Assembly (NCBI GenBank): GCA_964649825.1
Contig: CAZYQW010000044.1
Span: forward strand, 1-64,000
DNA from: CAZYQW01 sp964649825
Lineage (GTDB): Bacteria; Planctomycetota; B15-G4; JADJEK01
Length of the DNA stretch: 64,000 bases
Direction of reading: 5' to 3'
Position numbers and translations under genes: made by a program. The notes under the pieces were generated by a model that saw only the letters and a program-made list of their open reading frames with translations, had not been told where the DNA came from and did not search any database. Positions 17,485-26,365 of this stretch are shown piece after piece; positions within the stretch are counted from its first letter, which is position 1; each line of letters opens with the position of its first letter.

Positions 17485-18000
17485 CTACGCGAACCGGCTC
17501 GACCCGGGCGTGAAGTGCAGCGGCGGCAGCGTGGCCGCGATCATCAAGGTCGGCGTCCCCGTCTTCACCTTCGCGAGCTGATCCCATCGCGTCTTGATCT
17601 TCGCCATCAGCCGCACCGACTCGGACTGGATCCGCGCGTCTCCCTTCGCGAGGCGGTCGGCGCTCAGGTCGTTGAACGAAACCGGCAAGATGCAGCCCTC
17701 GATGGCCATCGATGCTGCGGCGCGGTGGATTTGGATGTAGGTGCGGTGTCCCGTCCCGCCGAGTTGGAGCCGCCAGCCCTTCGGCCCGTCCGCCCGCACC
17801 GAGAGGTCGTACGTGCCGAGCGTGATGCGACTCTTGCTCTTCACCGACTGGCCGCGCGCGTCCTGGATCCAGGGCAGCTCGTACGTGTACGACAGCCGCT
17901 CCCATTTCGAGTCGGCGGCGTCGCGCAGGTAGAGCGCGCCCCAGCGGTCGTCGCTCTTGAACGTGCGGCGCACGAGTTGCGCGAACTCCCATCGTGCCAT
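17485..18000 (-). CDS. DUF5675-like protein
   Basis: This 171-residue protein has AGGAG seven bases before its ATG. It carries the DUF5675 pattern: an initial R-R-T-F-x-S-D-D-R-W-G-A-L-Y-L, an internal turn ITLGTYDLSVR, and the signature TYIQIHRAAASMAIEGCILP. The family is of unknown function, often found with phage-like or secretion-linked proteins, and the IEGC block resembles an active site with His and Cys. The C-terminal 60 residues look like a separate helical extension. It precedes the subtilase gene by 264 bp on the same strand. Confidence 0.7.
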   Translation of the reverse strand: MARWEFAQLVRRTFKSDDRWGALYLRDAADSKWERLSYTYELPWIQDARGQSVKSKSRITLGTYDLSVRADGPKGWRLQLGGTGHRTYIQIHRAAASMAIEGCILPVSFNDLSADRLAKGDARIQSESVRLMAKIKTRWDQLAKVKTGTPTLMIAATLPPLHFTPGSSRFA

Positions 18001-18219
18001 CGGCGAGCTCCTGTCGGTTCCGGGTCGAATCGGGACGGTCCGCGACCGCTCCCCGATCGGATTGTCGAGCCGCGGAGCCGGTCGTTGCGCGGTTTCCGCT
18101 GGTCGTCTCCCCGTCGGACGACGCGTCGTGTCGCGCCCACCCGAACCTCCCGCGTCTCGGCACGTCGCGAGAGCGAGGCCGAGCAGTGGGAACTCGGCCT
18201 CGTCTCGCACCCTGATCCA

Positions 18220-18831
18220 TCAAGCGCCCCAGGGTCCGCCGTTGTGCGTGTTGCCCGTCCCCTCGTCTCCCCCGGTCGACGAGTTGTCGTTGCCGTTCTC
18301 CGAGTACGCGTTGTCGTCGCTCGTGCCATTGGCGGGGTCGAAGCCGTTGTCGAGGTCGGCGGTGTTGCCGGAGTTCGATCCGGAGTCGACCGTGTTCTCG
18401 TCGCCGCCGACCGTGACGTCCGTATCGTCGCCCGTCGAGATGTTGTTGTTGTTCCCACCCGCGACGAGCGTGCCGTCGTCGCCCACCGTGATGTCGCTGT
18501 CGTCCCCGATGAAGCCGCCGGATCCTCCGGGGCTGAGTTCCGCGGTGACGCTGGTGATCGGGATCGGGATCAGCCCGATGAACAACCAGATCGTGTTCGT
18601 CTTCCAGTGCCACTCGCCTTCCAGCGCCAACAGCTTCACGGACTTCCGCGGCACCCACGAAGGCAGATTGCTCGGAGGAACGGTGACCCATCCATCGGCG
18701 GGCCCGACGACGCCCTCCTCGCCGCTGATCGCCGGGCCGCCCACGCCGGACCCTTCGCAGGGTAGGCATCCGGCCAGCGAGGCCGCCGCACAGAAGACGA
18801 CCTTCAGGAGACACGTTCGGTTCGTGCTCAT
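18220..18831 (-). CDS. Lipoprotein with Asp/Asn/Gly-rich tail
   Basis: This 203-residue protein starts at an ATG after GGGAGC. A lipobox LAGC puts the lipidated Cys at residue 22, so it is predicted to be membrane-anchored. Residues 50-95 form a small domain (WVPRKSVKLLALEGEWHWKTNTIWLF). From residue 105 to the end the sequence is a low-complexity acidic tail: repeats like GDDSDITVGDD, NNNNISTGDDTDVTVGGDENTV and NGNDNSSTGGDEG. These could form a calcium-binding beta-roll. I do not recognise a family. It lies between the coiled-coil gene and the DUF5675 gene on the same strand. Confidence 0.65.
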   Translation of the reverse strand: MSTNRTCLLKVVFCAAASLAGCLPCEGSGVGGPAISGEEGVVGPADGWVTVPPSNLPSWVPRKSVKLLALEGEWHWKTNTIWLFIGLIPIPITSVTAELSPGGSGGFIGDDSDITVGDDGTLVAGGNNNNISTGDDTDVTVGGDENTVDSGSNSGNTADLDNGFDPANGTSDDNAYSENGNDNSSTGGDEGTGNTHNGGPWGA

Positions 18832-18898
18832 GATTGCTCCCTTCTTCTCGACCTTCTCCTCGATCCCGTCGTCGGCTCGACGATCGATGGACGACGGG

Positions 18899-19612
18899 CT
18901 ACTGGTTCGGTTCGGTCAGCGATCGAGTCGCTCCGACCCACGCCAGCTTCAGCTCTTCAGGTATCCCCGGAGTATTGGAGTAGAGAATCCCCCGGGTTCG
19001 CTGCGAAGCGGCAGCGACCTTCTCATGATGGGTTCCGAGCTCGATCCGGCCGCCGTTGGCGACGATCGCCTTGCGGATCGCTCGCAGGGCGACCAATCCG
19101 CGCGAGAAGAGGTGGCAGCGCGCCTCCCACTGCTGCCAATGATCGTCGGTCAATCCGTCGAGCACGTGCAGGTCCCCGTCGCCCGCCAGTGTCATGTACG
19201 CGTTCGCGAACTCCAAGGCGAACTCATCGACCCGCGCCGTGTCGTCGAGGTACCTGGAGATCCGCTCGTGCATCGTGGCGTGAGGGCTCGCGCCCCATTC
19301 GGCGCGCACTCGCGTCGCCGCAGCTCTTCGGTCGGCCTCCGCGCGGGCCTCCGCTCGAAGGGGCTCGAGCTCCGCCTCGAGCACCGCCACTCGATCGGTG
19401 AGCTCCGCGATGACGTGCTCGTGGTCGCACGGCTCCTTCCGCACGATGAGCGATGGAGTGGAAGGAACGCCGGTCGTCGGGGTCGACATACAGGGGACCC
19501 CGGGTGCGGTCGACCCGAGCTCGGGCGGGCTCTCCGGCTGGATCGCGAGGATCACGCCTCCGCCCGCGAGCAACGCGAGCATGTGCGACACGACGCTGAT
19601 AGCGCTTCTCAT
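18899..19612 (-). CDS. Exported or membrane-anchored coiled-coil protein
   Basis: This 237-residue protein has AGGGA before its ATG and an N-terminal hydrophobic stretch (residues 8-24, MLALLAGGGVILAI) serving as signal or anchor. Residues 62-103 form a coiled coil (VIAELTDRVAVLEAELEPLRAEARAEA as its core). A helical domain of unknown family follows, rich in Trp and His. No catalytic motif is seen. It is the first gene of a minus-strand run and faces the sigma-like gene at 19884 across 271 bp. It may therefore act with that regulator, but nothing in the sequence proves an anti-sigma role. Confidence 0.6.
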   Translation of the reverse strand: MRSAISVVSHMLALLAGGGVILAIQPESPPELGSTAPGVPCMSTPTTGVPSTPSLIVRKEPCDHEHVIAELTDRVAVLEAELEPLRAEARAEADRRAAATRVRAEWGASPHATMHERISRYLDDTARVDEFALEFANAYMTLAGDGDLHVLDGLTDDHWQQWEARCHLFSRGLVALRAIRKAIVANGGRIELGTHHEKVAAASQRTRGILYSNTPGIPEELKLAWVGATRSLTEPNQ

Positions 19613-19883
19613 TGTTCCCTCTCCCGGCCACGGCGCTGGGTGCGATCTATTTCCAGATCATCGACAAATCAGGCGACCGTTGAGAAGCCGGATCCAGTGG
19701 ACCCCGGCGGTTCCAGTCTGGCCCGTGGCGGTTCAGGGCTCTGCGCCGGGAGGATTCCTGGGAGTTTCGACGAAAAGTCGGGGTCGCCGAGCGACGGGGC
19801 CTCGCTATCCTGAAGCGCGTACCGCGGACTCGTCCTGATCGTCTTGATGAAGACGCGCGGCGAGTTCGAGAAGGGGGAGCGCC

Positions 19884-20459
19884 GTGAACGACTGCGATTC
19901 GTCACGTCGAGAAGCCGCTCGGCAGCGGCTCGTCAAGATGGTGTGGCGCGCGCACGAGGGGTCCGAGGACGCGACGCGGGAGTTGCCGCGGGATCTCGAG
20001 CCCTGGGTGCGCGCGGAGCTGCGTCGCTATCGCATGCAGCCGGCGGACGAGGACGACGTCTGCGTGGACGTGGTCTACGCGTGCATCTGCGGACTGACTC
20101 GAATCGCGACCCGCGCCGGCGTCTGCGGGTGGATCGCCGGAGTGACGCACCGGCAATATCGGACGTGGAGGCGCCGTGAGCGGCGGACGGCGAGGGTCTT
20201 GTTGATGCCGATCGATGCACTCGCCGACTGCGACAAAGGCCTCGTCGGCGACGCCGCGCGCCGAGCCCAGGCGAGCGTCGAGGAGTACGAACGGATTCGG
20301 GCGCTCGTTCGAGAAGACGTCCAACGCGTGCTCCACCTCCACTTCATCGATGGACTGACGATCGCCGAGATCGCATCTCGAATCCGGCTCACTCGTCATC
20401 AGGTCGAATATCGATTGAGCTGCGGAATGAAGTCGGTTCGACGCCGATCGGTGCATTGA
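19884..20459 (+). CDS. Sigma-70-like (ECF-type) regulator
   Basis: This 191-residue protein starts at GTG after a strong AAGGGGGAG site. The N-terminal half looks like a divergent sigma region 2 (ELRRYRMQPADEDDVCVDVVYACICGL, then WIAGVTHRQYRTWRRRERR). The C-terminal half holds a region-4 helix-turn-helix (LHLHFIDGLTIAEIASRIRLTRHQVEYRL). The spacing suits a short ECF sigma factor that lacks regions 1 and 3. It is transcribed away from the coiled-coil/lipoprotein/DUF5675/S8/MBL run. It could drive that run, which is an inference from position only. Confidence 0.7.
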   Translation: MNDCDSSRREAARQRLVKMVWRAHEGSEDATRELPRDLEPWVRAELRRYRMQPADEDDVCVDVVYACICGLTRIATRAGVCGWIAGVTHRQYRTWRRRERRTARVLLMPIDALADCDKGLVGDAARRAQASVEEYERIRALVREDVQRVLHLHFIDGLTIAEIASRIRLTRHQVEYRLSCGMKSVRRRSVH

Positions 20460-20511
20460 GATCGAAGCACTGAAGCGGCCGCGCCGTGGGCACCGACGGA
20501 TTACCGTGCGC

Positions 20512-21297
20512 CTACCCCCGCAGATACTCCACCGCGTTCCGGAACAGGATCGCTCCATCCCCCTCGTCCTCCGCCGTCGCGACTCCGCGCGCGGACGCAT
20601 CGGGGTGATGCACCGCGAACATCGCTCGCTCGGGGTGCGGCATCAGGCCGAGGACGCGGCCGGTCGCGTCGACGAGGCCCGCGACGTGGTCGACCGAGCC
20701 GTTCGGGTTCGCGGGGTAGGCGGGGGCGCCTCCGCCCGCGGCGACGTAGCGGAACGCGACGTGGCCGCCCGCGACGATCGCCTGATGGGTCGCGTCGTCC
20801 TTGGGCACGTAGCGGCCTTCGCCGTGTGCGACGGGGACGTGGAGGTGCTCGCCCTTCTTGCAGAAGATCGAGCGGTCGGTCTCGGCGACCACGTGAACCC
20901 AGCGGTCCTCGTAGCGGTCGGATGCGTTGTCCGTCAGCGTCGCCTCCTGGAGACCGATCCGCGCGCCGATGCCGGGGAGGATCCCCATCTTCGCGAGCAC
21001 CTGGAAGCCGTTGCAGATCCCGATCACGATGCCGCCGCGATCGACCAGCCTCAGCACCGGCTCCGAGAGATGGTGGAGGAGCTCGATCGCGAGCACCTTG
21101 CCGCCCGCGATATCGTCCCCGTACGAGAAGCCGCCGGGGATCGCGAGCCCGTCGTAGTCGTCGAGCGACACGCTCCCGTCGAGCAACCGGTTCACGTGGT
21201 GACGTTCCGCCTCGGCCCCGTACCGCGTGAACGCGAACGCGGTCTCGTGGTCGCAGTTGATCCCCGCCGCGCGGAGAACGAGGATACGGGGCGTCAT
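20512..21297 (-). CDS. purQ: FGAM synthase glutaminase subunit PurQ
   Basis: This 261-residue class I glutamine amidotransferase supplies ammonia to PurL for the FGAR-to-FGAM step of purine synthesis. Visible landmarks are LAIPGGFSYGDDIAGG, the nucleophile in GICNGFQVL (Cys near residue 94) and the His-x-Glu of LMPHPERAM (near 231-233). Its ATG overlaps the purL stop codon by four bases, so the two are translationally coupled. Length matches the larger, PurL-tail-like PurQ branch. Cytoplasmic. Confidence 0.95.
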   Translation of the reverse strand: MTPRILVLRAAGINCDHETAFAFTRYGAEAERHHVNRLLDGSVSLDDYDGLAIPGGFSYGDDIAGGKVLAIELLHHLSEPVLRLVDRGGIVIGICNGFQVLAKMGILPGIGARIGLQEATLTDNASDRYEDRWVHVVAETDRSIFCKKGEHLHVPVAHGEGRYVPKDDATHQAIVAGGHVAFRYVAAGGGAPAYPANPNGSVDHVAGLVDATGRVLGLMPHPERAMFAVHHPDASARGVATAEDEGDGAILFRNAVEYLRG

Positions 21298-24248
21298 GAC
21301 GACCTCCTGACGCCGGCATCGGGCTCGGCCGGCGAGCCGAAGTCGAGCGTCGTGTGGAACGCGCGCGCGAGCCGTTCGACGGTCGCGTCGACGATCGTGG
21401 TGCCGGAGCGGCCGCGCACGACGACCCTCATCTCCGCGGTCGTGCGGCCGATCGCGGCGTGGGGGACCTGCGCGAGTCGGAGCACGTCGCGGACCGCGTC
21501 GATCTGGTCGTCGCTCACCTCGCACAGGAAGCGCGTCGGGGACTCGGAGAAGAGCAGGACGTCGTCTCGTTCCACGTCCGGTCCCGGGCCGCCCGCTTCG
21601 CGCGGGGCTCGATCGAGGTCGATCGCCGCGCCGGCCGCCCCGCCGAACGTCATCTCGGCGAGCGCGACGCCGAGCCCGCCGTCGGACAGGTCGTGGCACG
21701 CCAGCAGCCGGCCGTCCGCGATCAGCCGGCTCATCGCCGCGAACGTGTCGCGCGACCGCGACAGGTCGACGCGCGGGACGCTGCGGCCGAGCAACCCGTG
21801 AAGACGGTACCACGACGACCCGCCGAGCTCGGCCCGCGTCGTTCCGACCATCAACAGATGCGAGCCGACCGCCTTCGTCGCGCTCGTCGTCGCGCGCCGG
21901 ACGTCGTCGACGAGCGCGATCGCGGAGATCAGGATCGTGGTCGGGATCGCTCGTTTGCCGTCCGCGGTGCGGTACTCGTTGTTCAGCGAGTCTTTCCCCG
22001 AGATGAACGGGGCCTCCAGCGCGAGCGCGGCGTCGCGGCACGCCTCGGCCACGCGGGCGACGTCGCCGAGGATCTCCTCGCGATCGCAGCTCCCCGCGCA
22101 GAAGTTGTCGAGGAGCGCGACGCGGTCGGCGCGCCCGCCGACCGCCACCACGTTGCGCACCGCCTCATCGATCGCGAGCAGACCCATCGCGTACGGGTCG
22201 ATCTCTCCGGCGCGCGGATGGATGCCGCAGCCGATCGCGATTCCGCGGTAGGAGTCGAGCTTCGGCTTCACCACCGCGCCGTCGGTCGGGGTGCGCTGCC
22301 CGCGGCCGACGAACGGCTTGACCACCGAGCCGGCCTGGACCTCGTGGTCGTACTGGTGGACGATCCACTCCTTGCTCGCGATGTCGGGCGAGGCAAGGAG
22401 CGACTCGAGCGCGGCGACGTAGTCGGGCGGCGGCGCGACGCTCGGCTCGTCCTCGCCCGGGTCGCGGACGCGCGCCCGGCGACGGACCTTCGGCACTCCG
22501 TGGTGCAGGAACTCGAGGTCGAGGTCGCCGACCACCGTGCCGCCGTGCCGGAGGAGCAGGCGCCCCGAGCCGGTGAACTCGCCGATCACCGTCGCCTCGA
22601 CGTCCTCGCTCGCGAACAGCGCGAGCAGCTCCGGCTCGTGCTCGGGCGGGACGGCGAAGACCATCCGCTCCTGCGCCTCGCTGATCCAGATCTCGAAGGC
22701 GCAGAGCCCCTCGTATTTCAACGGGACGCCCTCGAGGTCGACGATCGCGCCGTGGCCCTCGGCCATCTCCCCGACCGCCGACGAGAGCCCGCCGGCGCCG
22801 CAGTCCGTGACGCAGCGATAGAGCCCGCGGTCGCGCGCCTGGAGCTGGGCGTCGAGCACCTTCTTCTCGGTGATCGCGTTGCCGATCTGGACCGCGCCGG
22901 AGTCGAGGGTCTCGGACTCCGAGTGGAGCTCGCGCGACGAGAACGTCGCGCCGTGGATGCCGTCGCGCCCCGTCCGTCCGCCGGCGACGACGATGCGGTC
23001 CCCCGGCTGCACCTTCTTCTCGACGCAGCCCTTCGGGAGGATGCCGACCGACCCGCAGAAGACGAGCGGGTTCGCGGTGTAGCGTTCGTCGAACAGGACG
23101 GCGCCGTTCACGGTCGGAATCCCCATCCGATTGCCGTAGTCGCGGACCCCGGCGACGACGCCCTTCAGCACCCGCAGCGGATGGAGCGCGCCGTCCGGAA
23201 CGCGGGCCGCCGCCAGGTCCGGGGGCCCGAAGCAGAAGACGTCGGTCGACGCGATCGGTCGCGCGCCGAGGCCCGTCCCCATCGTGTCGCGCAGCACGCC
23301 GCCGATTCCGGTTCCCGCGCCGCCGTACGGCTCGATCGCCGACGGGTGGTTGTGGGTCTCGACCTTGAACGTGACGTGGTCCTCGCCGTCGAACGCGATC
23401 ACGCCCGCGTTGTCGACGAAGACCGAGATGCACCACGGTCGCGCGAGCTCGCGCGTGGCCGCGAAGATCGTCTCCTTCAACAGGTTGTCGTACGCGCGAT
23501 CCTCGATGTCGACCGGGCCGGCGAGCGTCTTGTGCTTGCAGTGCTCGGACCAGGTCTGCGCGAGCGTCTCGAGCTCGACGTCGGTCGGGGCACGGCCCTG
23601 CTCGCGGTAGTGGGCGCGGATCGTCTGCATCTCGAGCAGCGTGAGCGAGAGGCCGCCGCGGCGGCTGACGTCGAGCAGAGCTTCGTCGTCGTCGGAGAGC
23701 GGCACCTCGACGCGCTCGATGGCCATCGCCCGCGTCGCGTGGACGGGCACCACCTCGGGGGGGGCGTCGACGGCGATCGTCTCGATCGCCTCGTTGCCGA
23801 GCGACCGTGCCGCCGCGGCGCGAACCTCGTCGGCCGAGGCGCTCGTCCGGACGAGGAACGCTTGGTAGGTCCGCACGCCGTCGAGCGCGACGCCGGCCGA
23901 CCGCACCGCGCGCGCGACGCCGTCGGCGGCGGGATCCATTACGCCGCGCTTCTTCACGACGTCGATCCGGTGGACGCCGGGCTCGGCCGCCGGTGGGTCG
24001 CCCGCGGCGCGGATCTCGAAGCGATCGGTCACCGCGTCGGCGAGGACCTCCGCCGCGACGCCGGCCGCCGCGTCCGCGCCGTCGCGCAGCGCCAGGGCGT
24101 AGCCGCGCACGCTCCGAACTTGCGTCACGTTTGCGAGCCCGGCCGCCAGCAGCTCCGCTCGTGCCGCGTTCCCGCGCGCGTCGGCGAGCCCGTCGCGAAC
24201 CCGAACCTCGATTCGAAACGTCTGTGGATCCCGGCGTGGTTGGCTCAT
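21294..24248 (-). CDS. purL: FGAM synthase PurL with fused N-terminal PurS-like domains
   Basis: This 984-residue protein is about 240 residues longer than small PurL. From about residue 190 it is PurL proper: WSEHCKHKT, VTFKVETHNHPSAIEPYGGAGTGIGG, DCGAGGLSSAVGEMAE and SGKDSLNNEY for ATP/FGAR binding. The first 180 residues contain two PurS-like ferredoxin-fold halves (near 10-80 and 90-160, the latter starting HRIDVVKKRGVMDP). In most bacteria PurS is a separate small protein bridging PurL and PurQ. No separate purS is seen here, so I infer a PurS-PurL fusion working with the separate PurQ. It is divergent from accA. Confidence 0.93.
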   Translation of the reverse strand: MSQPRRDPQTFRIEVRVRDGLADARGNAARAELLAAGLANVTQVRSVRGYALALRDGADAAAGVAAEVLADAVTDRFEIRAAGDPPAAEPGVHRIDVVKKRGVMDPAADGVARAVRSAGVALDGVRTYQAFLVRTSASADEVRAAAARSLGNEAIETIAVDAPPEVVPVHATRAMAIERVEVPLSDDDEALLDVSRRGGLSLTLLEMQTIRAHYREQGRAPTDVELETLAQTWSEHCKHKTLAGPVDIEDRAYDNLLKETIFAATRELARPWCISVFVDNAGVIAFDGEDHVTFKVETHNHPSAIEPYGGAGTGIGGVLRDTMGTGLGARPIASTDVFCFGPPDLAAARVPDGALHPLRVLKGVVAGVRDYGNRMGIPTVNGAVLFDERYTANPLVFCGSVGILPKGCVEKKVQPGDRIVVAGGRTGRDGIHGATFSSRELHSESETLDSGAVQIGNAITEKKVLDAQLQARDRGLYRCVTDCGAGGLSSAVGEMAEGHGAIVDLEGVPLKYEGLCAFEIWISEAQERMVFAVPPEHEPELLALFASEDVEATVIGEFTGSGRLLLRHGGTVVGDLDLEFLHHGVPKVRRRARVRDPGEDEPSVAPPPDYVAALESLLASPDIASKEWIVHQYDHEVQAGSVVKPFVGRGQRTPTDGAVVKPKLDSYRGIAIGCGIHPRAGEIDPYAMGLLAIDEAVRNVVAVGGRADRVALLDNFCAGSCDREEILGDVARVAEACRDAALALEAPFISGKDSLNNEYRTADGKRAIPTTILISAIALVDDVRRATTSATKAVGSHLLMVGTTRAELGGSSWYRLHGLLGRSVPRVDLSRSRDTFAAMSRLIADGRLLACHDLSDGGLGVALAEMTFGGAAGAAIDLDRAPREAGGPGPDVERDDVLLFSESPTRFLCEVSDDQIDAVRDVLRLAQVPHAAIGRTTAEMRVVVRGRSGTTIVDATVERLARAFHTTLDFGSPAEPDAGVRRSS

Positions 24249-24483
24249 CCCTCGAATCTAGTCCCCACCGACCCGCCGCTCAACGGCGAGGTCGCGGTCG
24301 AACGCGCCGGGAGTCGCCGTCCCGGGCCGATCGCGGCGCGGGAAGCGACGCCCGGAACGGCTTGCCCGCCCGCGCGTCGGCGCGGCGATGCCACGGCTCG
24401 GACGGGTTCCCAGCCTGGTCCGCGCCGCGCGCCTCCGCTATCCTGCCCAGCTTCGACTCCGGCCCGAAAGCCGAGACACGCCA

Positions 24484-25548
24484 ATGGCCCCACGCAAGCC
24501 CGACCCTCTCCAGAGCGCGCTCGACTTCGAGCGCCCGATCGTCGAGCTCGAGCAGAAGATCAACGACCTCGAGGAGCTCGCGGAGCAGACCCACATGGAC
24601 CTCACGAACGAGGTCCGGCCGCTCAAGGAGCTCCGGGACAAGCTCCTCCACCAGATCTACGCGAACCTGACGCCTTGGCAGATGGTCCGCCTCGCGCGGC
24701 ACGCGCTCCGGCCGATCACGACCGACTACGTCGACTTGATCTTCGAGGACGTGGTCGAGCTGTTCGGCGACAAGTCGTTCGCGGACGATCGCGCGATCAT
24801 GACCGCGCTGGCCCGCCTCGGCGACGAGCGCGTGCTGCTCGTGGCGCACCGCAAGGGGAAGACGACCGAAGAGCGGGTCGCCACGAACTGGGGCTGCGCG
24901 CACCCCGAGGGGTATCGCAAGGCGCTCCAGAAGATGAAGCTCGCCGAGAAGTTCGGCGTCCCGATCGTCACCATGATCAACACGCCGGGCGCCTACCCCG
25001 GGATCGGGGCGGAGGAACGGGGCCAGGCGTCGGCGATCGCCCGCAACATCATGGAGATGTCGAAGCTCCGGGTTCCGGTCGTATCGGTCGTGATCGGAGA
25101 GGGGGGGAGCGGCGGGGCGCTCGGCATCGGCGTTTGCGACCGGCTGCTGATCCTCGAGTACGCATACTACTCGGTCATCTCCCCCGAGGGCTGCGCGGCG
25201 ATCCTGTGGAAGGACGGGGACAAGGCCGAGGCGGCGGCGACTGCCCTCAAGCTCACGTCGCGCGACCTCCAGGAGCTGAAGCTCGTCGACGAGGTCGTCC
25301 CCGAGCCGCTCGGCGGCGCGCACCGCGACCCGTTCCGGACCGCCCTCTCGCTGCGCGACCGGATCCTCGCCAATTTGAAGGAGGTGAAGCGGCTTCGCGT
25401 CGATGACATGGTCGCCGCCCGCTACGAGCGCTACCGATGGATCGGGGACGGTGACGAACTCGTCGCTGCGGTCAAGGCGGCGCGGGCCCGCGGCGGCCTG
25501 ACGGAGGCCGCGGCGTTCGACCCGGCGATCCCGCCCGACACCGCCTGA
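24484..25548 (+). CDS. accA: Acetyl-CoA carboxylase carboxyltransferase alpha subunit
   Basis: This 354-residue protein transfers the carboxyl group from biotin to acetyl-CoA with AccD, the first step of fatty-acid synthesis. It has the usual helical N-terminus (VELEQKINDLEELAEQ) and the crotonase-fold core with INTPGAYPGIGAEERGQ and GEGGSGGALGIGVCDR. It also has YSVISPEGCAAILWKD. Length is slightly above the 320 of E. coli. ATG 24484 matches the family N-terminus, though the ribosome site is weak. AccD is not in the window. It shares a 235-bp divergent region with purL. Confidence 0.96.
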   Translation: MAPRKPDPLQSALDFERPIVELEQKINDLEELAEQTHMDLTNEVRPLKELRDKLLHQIYANLTPWQMVRLARHALRPITTDYVDLIFEDVVELFGDKSFADDRAIMTALARLGDERVLLVAHRKGKTTEERVATNWGCAHPEGYRKALQKMKLAEKFGVPIVTMINTPGAYPGIGAEERGQASAIARNIMEMSKLRVPVVSVVIGEGGSGGALGIGVCDRLLILEYAYYSVISPEGCAAILWKDGDKAEAAATALKLTSRDLQELKLVDEVVPEPLGGAHRDPFRTALSLRDRILANLKEVKRLRVDDMVAARYERYRWIGDGDELVAAVKAARARGGLTEAAAFDPAIPPDTA

Positions 25549-25720
25549 CCCGGTACCCGCCGTTCCAGGCGGTGACGTCGGCCGATTCTGACGCTAAACT
25601 CCATCAACCGAAGACTCACAGTCGCAGATGCATCAACGTATGAAGACGCCGATGGGACCGGATGCGAGGAGTGGGGGGCGCGACCCCGCGATCACTCCAC
25701 TACGGCCTCTGGAGGTTCCT

Positions 25721-26365
25721 TTGACTGCACTCACGGCCGCGAGTTCGACGACGAGTCCACCAAGCAGCGAGGCGCTGCGCCCGGGCGAGAAGGCCGATGG
25801 CGAGCTGATTCGCGCCTGCCAGGCTGGGGACGAATCCGCGTTCGCCGAGCTCGTACAGCGCTATCATGGCCGGGCGTATTGGGTTGCGTACGGCCTGGTC
25901 AACAGCCAGGAGGAAGCCCAGGACGTCATCCAGGACGCGTTCCTGCGCGTCTTCCGTGCGCTGGATCGGTTCGACTTCAACCAGAACTTCTACACGTGGC
26001 TCTACCGCATCGTGGTGAACCTGGCGATCGATCGGATCCGCAAGCTCTCGAAGTCCAAGAGCGTGGCGCTCGACGACGTCGGCGAGCCCGCCTCGCCCCC
26101 GTCCGTCGATTTCTCGCCGGGACGCGGGATGGAGCTCGATGAGACCTCGAAAGAGGTGCGCGAGGTCCTGACGCGGTTGCCGGAGAAGTACCGCACGGTC
26201 ATGGTGTTGCGCGAGCTGAACGGGTTGTCCTGCAAGGAGATCGCAGGGATCGTGCGATCCTCGCACGCGACCGTCCGCTGGCGCCTCCACATGGCGCGAA
26301 AGTACTTCAAGGAAGAGTGGGAACGACGCGAGCAACGCTCCGATCGCCGAGAGATGCCCTCATGA
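25721..26365 (+). CDS. ECF RNA polymerase sigma factor
   Basis: This sigma factor has region 2 (ELIRACQAGDESAFAELVQRY and the -10-binding VIQDAFLRVFRALDRFD) and region 4 (RLPEKYRTVMVLRELNGLSCKEIAGIV). It belongs to the RpoE-like group. I prefer the TTG start at 25721 because GGAGG lies five bases upstream. An in-frame ATG at 25628 would add 31 residues and has no ribosome site. It is the first gene of a six-gene operon, and its stop overlaps the start of the anti-sigma gene (ATGA). It should direct a regulon controlled by that membrane protein, possibly a cell-envelope stress response. Confidence 0.9.
   Translation: MTALTAASSTTSPPSSEALRPGEKADGELIRACQAGDESAFAELVQRYHGRAYWVAYGLVNSQEEAQDVIQDAFLRVFRALDRFDFNQNFYTWLYRIVVNLAIDRIRKLSKSKSVALDDVGEPASPPSVDFSPGRGMELDETSKEVREVLTRLPEKYRTVMVLRELNGLSCKEIAGIVRSSHATVRWRLHMARKYFKEEWERREQRSDRREMPS

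Noticed and set aside
18899..19612. Coiled-coil protein as an anti-sigma factor of the 19884 regulator
   Set aside because: It has no zinc HxxxCxxC motif or anti-sigma domain, and its bulk lies after an N-terminal hydrophobic segment. Only position suggests it.
21354..25406. Very long plus-strand frame (1350 codons) across purL and into accA
   Set aside because: It runs antisense to purL, which has complete family motifs, and its product is Arg/Ala-rich low complexity. High GC3 leaves stop codons rare in this frame.
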